The translations under genes were made by a program, and so were the position numbers. Source: CAZBGR01 sp964491535 (lineage in GTDB: Bacteria > Bacillota_I > Bacilli_A > RF39 > UBA660). Taken from it: a stretch of 23,254 nucleotides of DNA. A model generated the notes under the pieces. The model made no database searches. It saw only the letters and a program-made list of their open reading frames with translations, and was not told where the DNA came from. The DNA lies in contig CAZBGR010000010.1 of the NCBI GenBank assembly GCA_964491535.1, forward strand, positions 1 to 23,254, written 5' to 3'. Positions 1 through 7,653 of the stretch are shown here, in pieces; position 1 is the first letter of the stretch, and the number at the start of each line of letters is the position of its first letter.

Positions 1-77
1 ATTTTAATTTTAACAAATATAAAATGAAAAAGCAATAATTTTTTTAATTTTGCCTACAATAAAAAGAGGGGATGATT

Positions 78-1121
78 ATGTTAAATAGTAAAGATTTAAA
101 AAATTATCAAGTAAGAACTGATTTAGCAATTGAAGTTTTAGAGACTATTGATCAAGAAGAAGGTATCATAACTAAAGAAAAGATAATTGATGGTTTTAAA
201 GTAACTAAGGTTGAAATAAAGGAAGAAGCTATTAAATCACTTAATAAAAAGAAGGGTATTTATATTACGATTGAATTTGATAATCAAATTGATCTTGATT
301 GTCAAGCTAAGCTTAAAAATCTTTTTGTTAAAGAATTAAAAGGGTTATTAAAATTATCAAAAATTAAAGATAATGATACTTGTTTAATAGTTGGTTTAGG
401 TAATGATAAAGCCACTCCTGATTCTTTAGGACCAGCGGTGGTGGAAAGGATTTTGGTAACTAATCATTTATTTGAATTAGGTAATCTTGAAAATAATCTT
501 CGTCCTGTTAGTGCTCTTTCTCCAGGAGTAATGGGTCAAACAGGAATTGAAACTAGTGAACTTATCTTTGGAGTGGTAAAGAGAATAAAACCTCATTTTT
601 TAATTGTTATTGATGCTTTAGCATCTAATTCAATTTCCAGGATTAATAAAACTATTCAAATGACTGATAGTGGTATTCATCCAGGAAGTGGGGTTGGTAA
701 TGCTCGTCTTGAAATTAGTAGTAATCTTTTAGATATTCCTGTAATTGCGATTGGTATTCCGACGGTTGTCGACGCAGTTACGATTGTTAGTGATACTATT
801 AATTACATTAGTTCTAAATTAGCTTATAATAAAGCTAATCTTGATAATCCTCTTCATAAGTTAATTTCCAGTTCAGCTCTTAATTATTTAAAAGACAAAC
901 ATAAACCCAAATTATCAATCGCTGATAAAAAGAGATTTATGGGTATTATAGGTACTTTAAATGATGATCAAGTGAAACAACTAGTATATGAAGTTTTATC
1001 TCCTATTGGCTATAATATGATGGTTACTCCAAAAGATATTAATTTTTTAATTGAAAAATTAAGTCAACTATTAGGAGAAGGTCTTAATCAGGCTCTTCAT
1101 CGACAAATTAATCGTTCATAA
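78..1121 (+). CDS. gpr: GPR, germination protease that degrades small acid-soluble spore proteins
   Basis: Endopeptidase of family A25, stored as an inactive zymogen in the spore core and used at germination to degrade SASPs. The N-terminus carries the QVRTDLAIE segment typical of GPR, near the propeptide cleavage region. The conserved block GLGNDKATPDSLGP (about residues 106-119) and the FLIVIDALAS strand (Asp about 179) hold the acidic residues of the active site. The product is 347 aa, near the usual ~370. An in-frame ATG at 72 directly abuts the GAGGGG ribosome site (66-71), so the ATG at 78, 6 nt downstream, is the better start. spoIIP follows after 41 nt, the same pairing as in Bacillus. 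Family identity is clear; expression timing (forespore) is inferred from the family. Confidence 0.95.
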   Translation: MLNSKDLKNYQVRTDLAIEVLETIDQEEGIITKEKIIDGFKVTKVEIKEEAIKSLNKKKGIYITIEFDNQIDLDCQAKLKNLFVKELKGLLKLSKIKDNDTCLIVGLGNDKATPDSLGPAVVERILVTNHLFELGNLENNLRPVSALSPGVMGQTGIETSELIFGVVKRIKPHFLIVIDALASNSISRINKTIQMTDSGIHPGSGVGNARLEISSNLLDIPVIAIGIPTVVDAVTIVSDTINYISSKLAYNKANLDNPLHKLISSSALNYLKDKHKPKLSIADKKRFMGIIGTLNDDQVKQLVYEVLSPIGYNMMVTPKDINFLIEKLSQLLGEGLNQALHRQINRS

Positions 1122-1154
1122 CTCTTTATAATAATCATAGATTATAAGAGGGAG
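1122..1154 (+). promoter_or_regulatory. Hairpin between gpr and spoIIP overlapping the spoIIP ribosome site
   Basis: An inverted repeat starts right after the gpr stop: the arm at 1122-1132 pairs with 1141-1150 (10 bp, one bulged T, 8-nt loop). The 3' arm runs into the spoIIP Shine-Dalgarno AGAGGGAG (1147-1154). No T-run follows, so it is not a standard terminator. It could slow spoIIP translation or protect the upstream mRNA. The structure is seen; the function is inference. Confidence 0.4.
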
Positions 1155-1162
1155 CTTAGCTA

Positions 1163-2179
1163 ATGAGGAAAAAATTTAGAAAAAAACGCTGTTTTAAACT
1201 TTTTAGGTTAAAATATATATTATTGTTTATTTTATTTTATTTCGCGTATAGTATTACCTATCATAATTTAGCTAAACAGCATTTAAATATAAATGATGAG
1301 ATGATGTTTAAATTATTATTGTCAGAAGGAAATCATCATTTAATTTATAAGCATCAGTTAAATGAGATTACTTCTAAAATAATGGCTTTTCTTTATAAAA
1401 TAGATTTAAATAAACCGGCTACTATCTTAGGTCTTAATTTGGTTGATAAAGAAGTTTTAGCTGTTAATAGTTATGTTGATGAAGAACATCATGATGATTA
1501 TAATCCCGACTTATTAGAAAAAATAACAGATTATATAAAAGATCCTAATCCAACAATTGTTATTAATCCTAAAGTTTATATTTATAATTCTCATCAGTTA
1601 GAAAATTATCATAATCAATATTTAGAAATATATAATATTAAACCTAATGTAATGATGGCTTCTTTTATGTTAAAAGAAAAATTAAATAGTTTAGGTATTC
1701 CTTCTATTGTTGAAGAAGCTAATCTTACTGAGTTTATGCGAATTAATAATTGGGTTCATGCTGATTCTTATAAAGCTTCTCGTTTTTTTATTCTTGATGC
1801 TAAAAATAAATATGATAGTTTAATCTTTTTTATTGATCTTCATCGTGATTCAATTAGAAAGGCTCAAAGTACGGTTACTATTAATGGTAAGAGTTATGCT
1901 AAAACTTTATTGTTAGTTGGTTTAGATAACCCTAATTATTTATCAAATCTTAAAGTGGCGGAAGAAATAAATAATATTATTAAGCAATTGTATCCTAACT
2001 TAAGTAGAGGTATTTTAAAAAAACAAGGTAAAGGAGTCGATGGGGTATATAATCAAGATATAGCTTCTCAAATGATATTATTAGAAGTAGGTGGGGTTGA
2101 TAATAATATTGAAGAAGTATTAAATACGATTGATGCCTTCGCGAAAGTTATTTATCAATATTTAGGAACTTTACCATGA
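1163..2179 (+). CDS. spoIIP: SpoIIP, stage II sporulation peptidoglycan hydrolase
   Basis: Amidase/endopeptidase that, with SpoIID and SpoIIM, thins septal peptidoglycan during engulfment. A basic N-terminus is followed by one membrane segment (about residues 17-31), and the rest is predicted outside the cell. The SpoIIP domain shows VYIYNSHQLENY (His 144), the signature FIDLHRDS (about 223-230), then NGKSYAKTLLLVGLDNPN and GVYNQDIASQMILLEVGG. The usual first motif is IYHTH-E-Y; here it is IYNSHQLENY, keeping His and Glu. Length 338 aa is within the family range, at the short end. Start ATG 1163 lies 8 nt after GGGAG. The stop overlaps the next start (ATGA). spoIIM lies in the same window at 20184-20813. 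Confidence 0.95.
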   Translation: MRKKFRKKRCFKLFRLKYILLFILFYFAYSITYHNLAKQHLNINDEMMFKLLLSEGNHHLIYKHQLNEITSKIMAFLYKIDLNKPATILGLNLVDKEVLAVNSYVDEEHHDDYNPDLLEKITDYIKDPNPTIVINPKVYIYNSHQLENYHNQYLEIYNIKPNVMMASFMLKEKLNSLGIPSIVEEANLTEFMRINNWVHADSYKASRFFILDAKNKYDSLIFFIDLHRDSIRKAQSTVTINGKSYAKTLLLVGLDNPNYLSNLKVAEEINNIIKQLYPNLSRGILKKQGKGVDGVYNQDIASQMILLEVGGVDNNIEEVLNTIDAFAKVIYQYLGTLP

Positions 2180-2499
2180 AAGCTCTAAATACTTTTTGGT
2201 TTTTTATGATTATTTTATTTGTTATTTTTATTACCGTTTATATTTCTCAAGCTACAGGATATTATGATTATCAACAACATCGTCAAGTTGAATTAACTAA
2301 TGAAAAAATAAAACAATTTGAAGAAGATGTTAAAGAAGGTAAAGTAATCAATGTTAAAAATTATTTAGATGATTCAGCTAAAACTTATCATAACGGTATA
2401 TCAAAATTAGGGCTTCGTTTTTCTAAAACTGTTTCAGCTTCTGCTAAAAAGGGCCTAAATAAAGTTTTTAAATTTTTGGAAGTCTTATTAAAAGACTAA
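2176..2499 (+). CDS. Small single-pass membrane protein in the YqxA position
   Basis: A 107-aa protein with one N-terminal membrane helix (about residues 6-24), a short charged stretch (KIKQFEEDVKEGK) and an amphipathic, basic C-terminus. It starts inside the spoIIP stop codon (ATGA overlap), so it is translationally coupled and almost certainly part of the gpr-spoIIP unit. In Bacillus the same position (after spoIIP) holds yqxA, also about 110 aa with an N-terminal membrane segment. I take this as the positional equivalent, but I cannot show sequence homology. A sporulation-linked role is inferred from context only. Confidence 0.75.
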   Translation: MKALNTFWFFMIILFVIFITVYISQATGYYDYQQHRQVELTNEKIKQFEEDVKEGKVINVKNYLDDSAKTYHNGISKLGLRFSKTVSASAKKGLNKVFKFLEVLLKD

Positions 2500-2532
2500 T
2501 TAAATTAATTAGTCTTCATTAAGATGTTTTTT
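2492..2532 (+). terminator. Probable terminator of the gpr-spoIIP unit
   Basis: A perfect 11-bp inverted repeat (2492-2502 with 2506-2516, loop 3 nt) overlaps the stop of the 107-aa gene. The stem is AT-rich and the 8-T run (2525-2532) begins about 9 nt after it, so it is weaker than a canonical terminator. Confidence 0.45.
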
Positions 2533-2565
2533 TTAAAACTTTACAGTAATTTTTTAATCCTCTGC

Positions 2566-2594
2566 TTGCAGTCTTAAGTTATCAGTGATATAAT
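2566..2594 (+). promoter_or_regulatory. Strong vegetative promoter for rpsU-murE
   Basis: TTGCAG (2566-2571), 17-nt spacer, TATAAT (2589-2594), with TG one base before the -10 (2586-2587). This is a near-consensus SigA promoter with extended -10. Start expected near 2601, about 20 nt before the rpsU ATG. Confidence 0.8.
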
Positions 2595-2622
2595 AAAAAA
2601 CGACAAGAAGGGAGGGATTAAA

Positions 2623-2820
2623 ATGACTCGGGTAGAGGTAAGAGATGGTAAATTTGAGGGTGCATATAAGAAATTCAAACAAAAATTTGCAAAGAGTGGC
2701 GTCCCTTCTGAATTGAAAGAAAGAAAATATTACGAGAAGCCAGGGAAAAAACGAAAAAAGGCAGCTAAAGAGGCTAAAAAGAATAATAAAGCCCATAATA
2801 AAGATTATAAAGATTGGTGA
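2623..2820 (+). CDS. rpsU: Ribosomal protein bS21
   Basis: Small basic protein of the 30S subunit, near the anti-Shine-Dalgarno end of 16S rRNA. The sequence follows the S21 pattern: an N-terminal beta strand (TRVEVRDG), a helix (FEGAYKKFKQKFAKSGV) and the diagnostic ELKERKYYEKPGKKRKKAA stretch. The C-terminus is Lys/Asn-rich; 65 aa is normal. Strong ribosome site AAGGGAGGG is 6 nt before the ATG. The mur ligase gene begins 7 nt after the stop. In Bacillus rpsU is followed by yqeY; here yqeY is absent and a Mur ligase takes its place. Confidence 0.93.
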   Translation: MTRVEVRDGKFEGAYKKFKQKFAKSGVPSELKERKYYEKPGKKRKKAAKEAKKNNKAHNKDYKDW

Positions 2821-2827
2821 AGAAACG

Positions 2828-4270
2828 ATGAAGAAATTAAACAAATTAATTGATTGTGAGTATGATATTTTAATAAAATCGATTGAAGAAGATTCAAGGA
2901 TTAAAGCCGATCAATCTTTATTTTGTTGTATAGAGGGTTTAACTGTTGATGGTCATCAATATGCTAAGGTGGCAGTTAAAAATGGAGCGGTAGCAGTTAT
3001 TGCTCGTCAAGAAGTTGATGTTTCAGTACCAGTTATTAAAGTTTCTGATACTAGTAAAGCAATGAATAATGCTTTAGCTAATTTTTATGATAATGTTGAT
3101 CAAAAGCTAACTTTAATTGGGGTTACGGGGACGGATGGTAAAACTACTTTATCATCTATTATCTATCAATTGATTAATCATTTTGATGAAGGTGGTTTAA
3201 TTGGGACTAACGGGATAGATTGTAGCCATTTTGAAAAGGATTATGAGTTTACAACTCCTTTTCCTAAGGAATTATATTCTTTTTTAAATGATTTTTATCA
3301 AGTTGGTTGTAAGTATGTAACAATGGAAGCTTCTTCAGAACGATTAATGACTAATCGTCTAAATGAATTAGCTTTTAAGGTAGCTATTTTTACTAATATT
3401 AGTCCTGATCATTTAAATACTCATCAAACTTTAGATAATTATGTCGCTGCTAAAGCAAAATTATTTACGTTAATAAAAGATGATGGTTATGCAATTATTA
3501 ATGTTGATGATAAATATAGTGATAAGTTTATAAATTTAGCTAAAGGAAAAGTAATTACTTATGGTCTTAATAAAAAGGCTGATGTAACTGCTAAAGAGAT
3601 TAAGGTAACTGAAAAAGTACTTTCTTTTATATTAGAAGCCCCTTATGGAGAATATCGTGTTATTAGTCCTTTATCAGGTAAATTTAATGTTTATAATTTA
3701 ATGGCAGCAATTACTACTTGTTATCTTTTAGGGTTTAAAGTAGAAGAGGTTATCAAAAAGGTTAGTTTATTAAAACCAATTGAAGCTAGAGGGCTTTATG
3801 TTGATTTAGGACAACCTTTTAAGGTAATGATTGATTATGCGCATACAGCTAATGCCATTAGTCAACTGTTAGATTATCTTAATATATTTGTTAAAGGGAA
3901 GGTTATTATTGTAATTGGTTCTGGTGGATTAAGAGATATTAAAAGGCGAATTGATATAGGTAAAGTAGTAAGTAAGCAAGCAGGTTATGTTGTTTTTACT
4001 TCAGAGGATCCACGAACCGAAGATCCTTTAAAAATTATTGACGATATGTTACTTGAAGTTGATGGTAATTATTCAAATTATGAAATTATAATTGATCGTG
4101 AAGAGGCGATTAAAAAGGCTTTAGCAATAGCTAAAGATGATGATTTGGTATTAATTACTGGTAAAGGAACAGAAAATTATATGGAGATTGGTAAAGAATA
4201 TGTTCCTTATCTAACTGATCAAGAAGTAGCGCTTAAATATTTAAAGGAAATTGTAAAAATAAAGGGTTAA
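2828..4270 (+). CDS. murE: MurE-type UDP-MurNAc-tripeptide ligase
   Basis: Cytoplasmic ATP-dependent ligase adding the third amino acid to UDP-MurNAc-L-Ala-D-Glu. N-terminal UDP-binding domain with DGHQYA (about 41-46), P-loop GVTGTDGKTT (98-107), FTNISPDHLNTH (188-199), the Y--AK--LF segment with the Lys usually carbamylated (209), and C-terminal IDYAHT, GSGGLRD--RR and TSEDPRTEDP (391-400). The EDPR motif aligns with the DNPR motif of diaminopimelate-adding MurE rather than the DNPA of Lys-adding enzymes, so DAP is the likelier substrate. Some usual residues differ: EASSERL for EVSSHAL, ARGLY for GRME, GGLRD for GGDRD. A divergent MurE or a paralogue of altered specificity is therefore possible. 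Length 480 aa is normal. It is cotranscribed with rpsU, with only a weak ribosome site of its own. Confidence 0.85.
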   Translation: MKKLNKLIDCEYDILIKSIEEDSRIKADQSLFCCIEGLTVDGHQYAKVAVKNGAVAVIARQEVDVSVPVIKVSDTSKAMNNALANFYDNVDQKLTLIGVTGTDGKTTLSSIIYQLINHFDEGGLIGTNGIDCSHFEKDYEFTTPFPKELYSFLNDFYQVGCKYVTMEASSERLMTNRLNELAFKVAIFTNISPDHLNTHQTLDNYVAAKAKLFTLIKDDGYAIINVDDKYSDKFINLAKGKVITYGLNKKADVTAKEIKVTEKVLSFILEAPYGEYRVISPLSGKFNVYNLMAAITTCYLLGFKVEEVIKKVSLLKPIEARGLYVDLGQPFKVMIDYAHTANAISQLLDYLNIFVKGKVIIVIGSGGLRDIKRRIDIGKVVSKQAGYVVFTSEDPRTEDPLKIIDDMLLEVDGNYSNYEIIIDREEAIKKALAIAKDDDLVLITGKGTENYMEIGKEYVPYLTDQEVALKYLKEIVKIKG

Positions 4271-4271
4271 T

Positions 4272-4313
4272 GGTTTAGAAATTATTAAGGGGAGAAGGTT
4301 TAGAAATGATTAA
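4272..4313 (+). repeat. Short direct repeat spanning the start of the 117-aa gene
   Basis: Two 17-nt copies (4272-4288 and 4297-4313) match at 16 of 17 positions. The only difference is ATT in the first copy against ATG in the second, and that ATG is the start codon of the next gene. The purine-rich ribosome site AAGGGGAGAAGG lies between them. It looks like a local tandem duplication. Confidence 0.6.
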
Positions 4314-4659
4314 ATATGTCCGTTTTCTTCAATTGCCAAGCTCTGAATGGATTAAAGCTACTGATGCTTTTTGTTTATGGGGGGCTAAAAACAAAGATGG
4401 TATCTTTGAATATAAATTTTATGATGATTTAAACTTTGAACAAGTTTTTACTTTTTTTGAACCGGATAGAGAATTATTTAAAAAATATCTTCGACAAAGG
4501 ATAATAATTTTAGGAGAATTAATTGCTGAAGAGGATATTGATGAACGAATTATTAATGGTGAATTTGTTTTTGAATGTAAGATTAATGAATTAAATGTAT
4601 TAACAGATATTAATATGTTAGATTTAAGTAAGGAAGAAAATTATTTGATTTTAAATTAA
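4306..4659 (+). CDS. Hypothetical acidic protein, 117 aa
   Basis: I do not recognise this family. The ORF has an excellent ribosome site (GGGGAGAAGG, 4289-4298) and the same base use as its neighbours, so it is probably a real gene. It is soluble with no membrane segment or signal peptide, rich in Glu/Asp and aromatics, starting MIKYVRFLQLPSSEWIKATD and with a C-terminal acidic region. It lies 35 nt after the MurE-like gene and before a clear terminator, so it is the last gene of the rpsU-murE unit. No metal site, Walker motif or catalytic signature is visible. Confidence 0.75.
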   Translation: MIKYVRFLQLPSSEWIKATDAFCLWGAKNKDGIFEYKFYDDLNFEQVFTFFEPDRELFKKYLRQRIIILGELIAEEDIDERIINGEFVFECKINELNVLTDINMLDLSKEENYLILN

Positions 4660-4723
4660 CTAAAAAACGGCCACTAATAATTTTTAATAATTATTTAAAT
4701 GATTAAATTGTTTTATTTTAACT

Positions 4724-4751
4724 AAAGGACCTCATAATAGGTCTTTTTTTT
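4724..4751 (+). terminator. Intrinsic terminator after the rpsU-murE unit
   Basis: Stem AAAGGACCT (4724-4732), 6-nt loop, AGGTCTTTT on the 3' side (one G-U pair), running straight into an 8-T tract. This is a canonical intrinsic terminator. It separates the rpsU unit from the yqfC-recO run. Confidence 0.85.
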
Positions 4752-4775
4752 AATATTATTATATAGGTGATTATG

Positions 4776-5015
4776 ATGAGTTTTTTAAGTCCCTTAACTT
4801 CTTTTATTTATGAGCGGGGGTTAGTAATAAATATTTATCAACAAAAAGTAAATATAGTAAATTATCTTGATATTATTCATTTTGATGATAATAAAGTTAT
4901 TATTAAGCATGATAAAGGTCTTATTAAAATAGAAGGTTTTAAATTAGTAGTTAGTAAATTATTAGATAATGAATTGTTAATAAAAGGTGATATAAAAAGA
5001 ATTGAATTGGAGTGA
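4776..5015 (+). CDS. yqfC: YqfC family sporulation protein
   Basis: Small mother-cell sporulation protein; exact biochemical role unknown. The pattern fits YqfC: N-terminal SPLTSFIYERG, then short beta strands with NIVNYLDIIHFDDNKVIIKHDKGLIKIEG and a C-terminal LLIKGDIKRIELE. Three starts are in frame (GTG 4767, ATG 4773, ATG 4776). The AGGTGAT sequence at 4766-4771 is a good anti-SD match and best serves ATG 4776, giving 79 aa. It precedes yqfD by 4 nt, the standard pairing. I see no convincing SigE promoter in the gap behind the terminator. Confidence 0.9.
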   Translation: MSFLSPLTSFIYERGLVINIYQQKVNIVNYLDIIHFDDNKVIIKHDKGLIKIEGFKLVVSKLLDNELLIKGDIKRIELE

Positions 5016-5019
5016 TTAG

Positions 5020-6198
5020 ATGGATAATCATTTTTTATCTTATTTTGATAATGTCGTAATGATAAAAGTAACAGGTAAAAACATTAATCATTTTTTAGCT
5101 ACTATCTATAAACTTAAAATAAATTTATTAGAAGTTAAATTATTAAGCCAAAAAGAAGTAAGGCTTATTCTTGGTGAAAAGGAATTAAAAAGGTTGTTAA
5201 AACTTAAAACAGTTAATAAAATAGAGGTTATTAAAAGTTATGGTAAATTAAGAATTAAACAACTTTTTTTTCAAAATCGATTACTTTTATTTACTTTGGT
5301 GGGTGGTTATTTCTTTTTACTTATTTTAGCAAGACTTATTTTTAGTATTGATATAATTCATGATAATAAAGAAATAAGAAAGTTAATTAATGAAGAATTA
5401 AAAAGTAATAATCTTGAAAAATTTAAATTTAAACCTAGCTATAAAAAGTTAGACAAGATAAAAAAAGGTATTTTAAATAATCATCGTGATAAAATAGAAT
5501 GGCTTGAAATAATTGAAGTGGGAACTAAATATATAATAAGGGTTGAAGAGCGAAAGATTATTAAAAGTAAAGAAGAAGTTATTTTTCAAGATATTATCGC
5601 AGCTAAAGAAGGAATAATTATTAAAATAGAAGCAGACAAAGGAATGATTGTTAAAAAAAATAATGATTATGTTAAAAAAGGTGATATAATAATAAGTGGT
5701 AAGATAATACATGGTGATAAAATAGTTGACATGGTGAAAGCTGATGGTAAAATATTAGCTGAAGTATGGTATAATGTAAGAGTAGAATTACCGTTAGTAA
5801 GAAGAGAGATTAAAGAGATTAATAAGTTTAAAGATGTTTATCGAATTCAATTCTTAACCTTAAAATTATCATTGTTTGATTTAAAACCATTTAAAGATAA
5901 AAAGATAATCGTTAAGGATGTGATTCATCATCCTTTACTTCCTCTTAAATTAATTAAAGAAAATCAGCAACAATTATCGGTAAGCGATTATCTTTATAAT
6001 GAAAGTGAAGCTTTAATTAAAGCCATGGAAATAGCTGTTTTAAAGATCACTGACAAATTAAAAGAAGATGACTATCTTATTAGTTATCAACCATTAAAAT
6101 ATTATCTTGAAGATAAAAAGCTTTATTTAGATGCCTTTTTCAAAGTTGGAGAAAATATTGGCATTCCTCAAGCTCTTAATTTGTTTGAAAGTGAGTAG
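5020..6198 (+). CDS. yqfD: YqfD, sporulation membrane protein
   Basis: Mother-cell sporulation protein of the YqfD family, 392 aa, close to the ~400 aa of Bacillus. A cytoplasmic N-terminal part (about 1-85) is followed by one membrane helix (about 88-108, rich in Leu/Phe), then a Lys-rich extracytoplasmic region. It contains repeated beta segments such as IIAAKEGIIIKIEADKG and KKGDIIISGKI, as in other YqfD proteins. The ribosome site TTGGAGTGAT overlaps the yqfC stop, so the two are coupled. In Bacillus the next gene is phoH; here it is a VanZ-like gene. Function beyond a need in sporulation is not established. Confidence 0.9.
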   Translation: MDNHFLSYFDNVVMIKVTGKNINHFLATIYKLKINLLEVKLLSQKEVRLILGEKELKRLLKLKTVNKIEVIKSYGKLRIKQLFFQNRLLLFTLVGGYFFLLILARLIFSIDIIHDNKEIRKLINEELKSNNLEKFKFKPSYKKLDKIKKGILNNHRDKIEWLEIIEVGTKYIIRVEERKIIKSKEEVIFQDIIAAKEGIIIKIEADKGMIVKKNNDYVKKGDIIISGKIIHGDKIVDMVKADGKILAEVWYNVRVELPLVRREIKEINKFKDVYRIQFLTLKLSLFDLKPFKDKKIIVKDVIHHPLLPLKLIKENQQQLSVSDYLYNESEALIKAMEIAVLKITDKLKEDDYLISYQPLKYYLEDKKLYLDAFFKVGENIGIPQALNLFESE

Positions 6199-6204
6199 AT
6201 AAAG

Positions 6205-6831
6205 ATGTTAACTAATATTTTAATTCCTGCCGTATATGAAATATGGCCGATGTTATTTATTTTTACAGTTATTTTATCATCAGTTAGAATAGCTTATTTG
6301 TTTTCTAAAAAACATAAGTTTGTTTTATATAAGGAATTTTTATCACTTTTATTTATTATTTATATTTTAATTTTGTTCTATATTGTTACTTTTCAAGATA
6401 GTGGTTTTGGAACCTCTAATTTTACTCCTTTTAAAGAAATATTTCGCTATCATTTAGGAAGTTCTTTATTTTTCAAAAATATTGTTGGTAATTTATTATT
6501 ATTTATTCCTTTTGGCTTCTTAGTAGCTTATTATTTAAAAAATTATAAACTATGGCTTGTTTTAATTTTATCCTTTATTTCTTCTTTAGCGATTGAAGTA
6601 ACTCAATATAAAATAGGCCGTGTTTTTGATATTGATGATATTATTTTAAATGTTCTTGGTGGGGTAATTGGGTTTATGCTTTTTGTTGCTTTTGATGCCA
6701 TTAGTAAAAGATTACCTAAAATAATGAGGCAAGAATGGTTTGTTAATTTTCTTTTTCTTTCGTTATTAATTTTTTTAATCTTATCGTTTATTAATTTTGA
6801 TTTTGCTAAACTAGGTGCTATCTTTGATTAG
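6205..6831 (+). CDS. VanZ-like membrane protein
   Basis: Integral membrane protein of the VanZ family (208 aa, about five or six hydrophobic segments). The family core is visible: NFTPFKEI, then NIVGNLLLFIPFGFL, then LAIEVTQYKIGRVFDIDDIILNVLGG, including the conserved E--Q and D-DD-I-N-LG residues. VanZ proteins are linked to teicoplanin resistance in one context, but most chromosomal members have no proven function; here I call only the family. The start lies 6 nt after yqfD with a poor ribosome site (GATAAAG), suggesting coupling. Its end overlaps the ybeY start by 8 nt. The position is normally held by phoH and the 7TM-HD gene. Confidence 0.88.
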   Translation: MLTNILIPAVYEIWPMLFIFTVILSSVRIAYLFSKKHKFVLYKEFLSLLFIIYILILFYIVTFQDSGFGTSNFTPFKEIFRYHLGSSLFFKNIVGNLLLFIPFGFLVAYYLKNYKLWLVLILSFISSLAIEVTQYKIGRVFDIDDIILNVLGGVIGFMLFVAFDAISKRLPKIMRQEWFVNFLFLSLLIFLILSFINFDFAKLGAIFD

Positions 6832-7288
6832 GGTTAATTTTATTAATTTAACTAAGAAATCTATTCCTAATTTAAAATCTTTAACTAGATTAGCTAATTT
6901 CTTTATTAAAGAAGAAAAACTTAAAAAGGTAGAGGTTAGTATTATTTTTATTACTAATCAAAAAATGAAGGAGATTAATAATCAATATCGAAAAATAGCT
7001 AAAACAACTGATATTTTATCTTTTTCATTAAATGATGAAATTACTAAACCATTTGCTTTTGATTTGTTAGGTGATATTTATATTTCCCTTGGACAAGCTC
7101 AAAGACAAGCTTTAGTTAATAAGACTACTTTAGTTAAAGAATTAAACTTATTAATTATTCATGGTTTTTTACATTTGTTAGGTTATAATCATGATAATTT
7201 AAAAAATAAAAAAATAATGTTTAAGAAGCAGGAGGCGATATTAAATGAATTTACCATCAAGGAAAGATCGAAAGAGAAGGGGTTTTAA
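6824..7288 (+). CDS. ybeY: YbeY endoribonuclease / rRNA maturation factor
   Basis: Zinc-dependent RNase involved in 16S rRNA 3' end maturation and ribosome quality control. The diagnostic HGFLHLLGYNH motif (His about 113, 117, 123) is present; the usual GYDH is GYNH here, with all three metal His kept. The upstream TTDILSFSL block is also typical. An upstream GTG at 6815 has no ribosome site, whereas TTG at 6824 lies 6 nt after AGGTG and gives the usual N-terminus (IRVNFIN). I therefore use the TTG start (154 aa), which overlaps the VanZ-like stop. The 3' end overlaps dgkA by 44 nt. Context with era and rpsU fits ribosome biogenesis. Confidence 0.9.
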   Translation: MIRVNFINLTKKSIPNLKSLTRLANFFIKEEKLKKVEVSIIFITNQKMKEINNQYRKIAKTTDILSFSLNDEITKPFAFDLLGDIYISLGQAQRQALVNKTTLVKELNLLIIHGFLHLLGYNHDNLKNKKIMFKKQEAILNEFTIKERSKEKGF

Positions 7289-7649
7289 GCGTTTTCTTAA
7301 TAGTTTTGGTTATAGTATGGAAGGAATTATATATACTATTAAAAATGAACAAAGTATTATTGTGATGCTTTTAGCAACTATTTTAGCTATTATTATTGGC
7401 TTATGGTTAAGAATTAAACCTATAGAATGGGTGTTTGTTTTTTTAACAATAGGGATTGTTTTAGCTTTTGAATTAATTAATACGGCTATTGAGGCAACGA
7501 TTGATTTATTATCTCCTGAATTTCACCCTTTAGCTAAAATAGCTAAAGATACGGGTTCAGCTGCAGTCTTTATTACTACTATTTTTGCTGTTATTATTGG
7601 TGGGGTAATTTTTATTCCTAAAATTATGATTATTTTAAGATTGGGGTGA
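7245..7649 (+). CDS. dgkA: Diacylglycerol / undecaprenol kinase
   Basis: Small integral membrane kinase. In Gram-positive bacteria this family phosphorylates undecaprenol, feeding the lipid carrier for wall synthesis. A basic N-terminus is followed by SMEGIIYTIKNEQ, three hydrophobic segments and the family signature FELINTAIEATIDL plus HPLAKIAKDTGSAAV. Length 134 aa is usual. Strong AGGAGG lies 12 nt before ATG 7245, inside the end of ybeY, so the genes overlap by 44 nt. Synteny ybeY-dgkA-cdd-era is as in Bacillus. Undecaprenol rather than diacylglycerol as substrate is inferred from the Gram-positive family. Confidence 0.92.
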   Translation: MNLPSRKDRKRRGFKRFLNSFGYSMEGIIYTIKNEQSIIVMLLATILAIIIGLWLRIKPIEWVFVFLTIGIVLAFELINTAIEATIDLLSPEFHPLAKIAKDTGSAAVFITTIFAVIIGGVIFIPKIMIILRLG

Positions 7650-7653
7650 AGAA

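Noticed and set aside
32..60. CCTACAAT with an upstream CAATAAT, resembling a SigE promoter before gpr
   Set aside because: It would place the start at about 66, inside the ribosome site, and gpr is expected to be forespore-controlled. In such AT-rich DNA the match is not enough.
2554..2844. Minus-strand ORF of 96 codons opposite rpsU
   Set aside because: It is the reverse shadow of rpsU and its promoter; no ribosome site and a composition explained by complementing Lys codons.
5473..5712. Minus-strand ORF of 79 codons inside yqfD
   Set aside because: Phe/Asn/Tyr-rich shadow of yqfD with no ribosome site.
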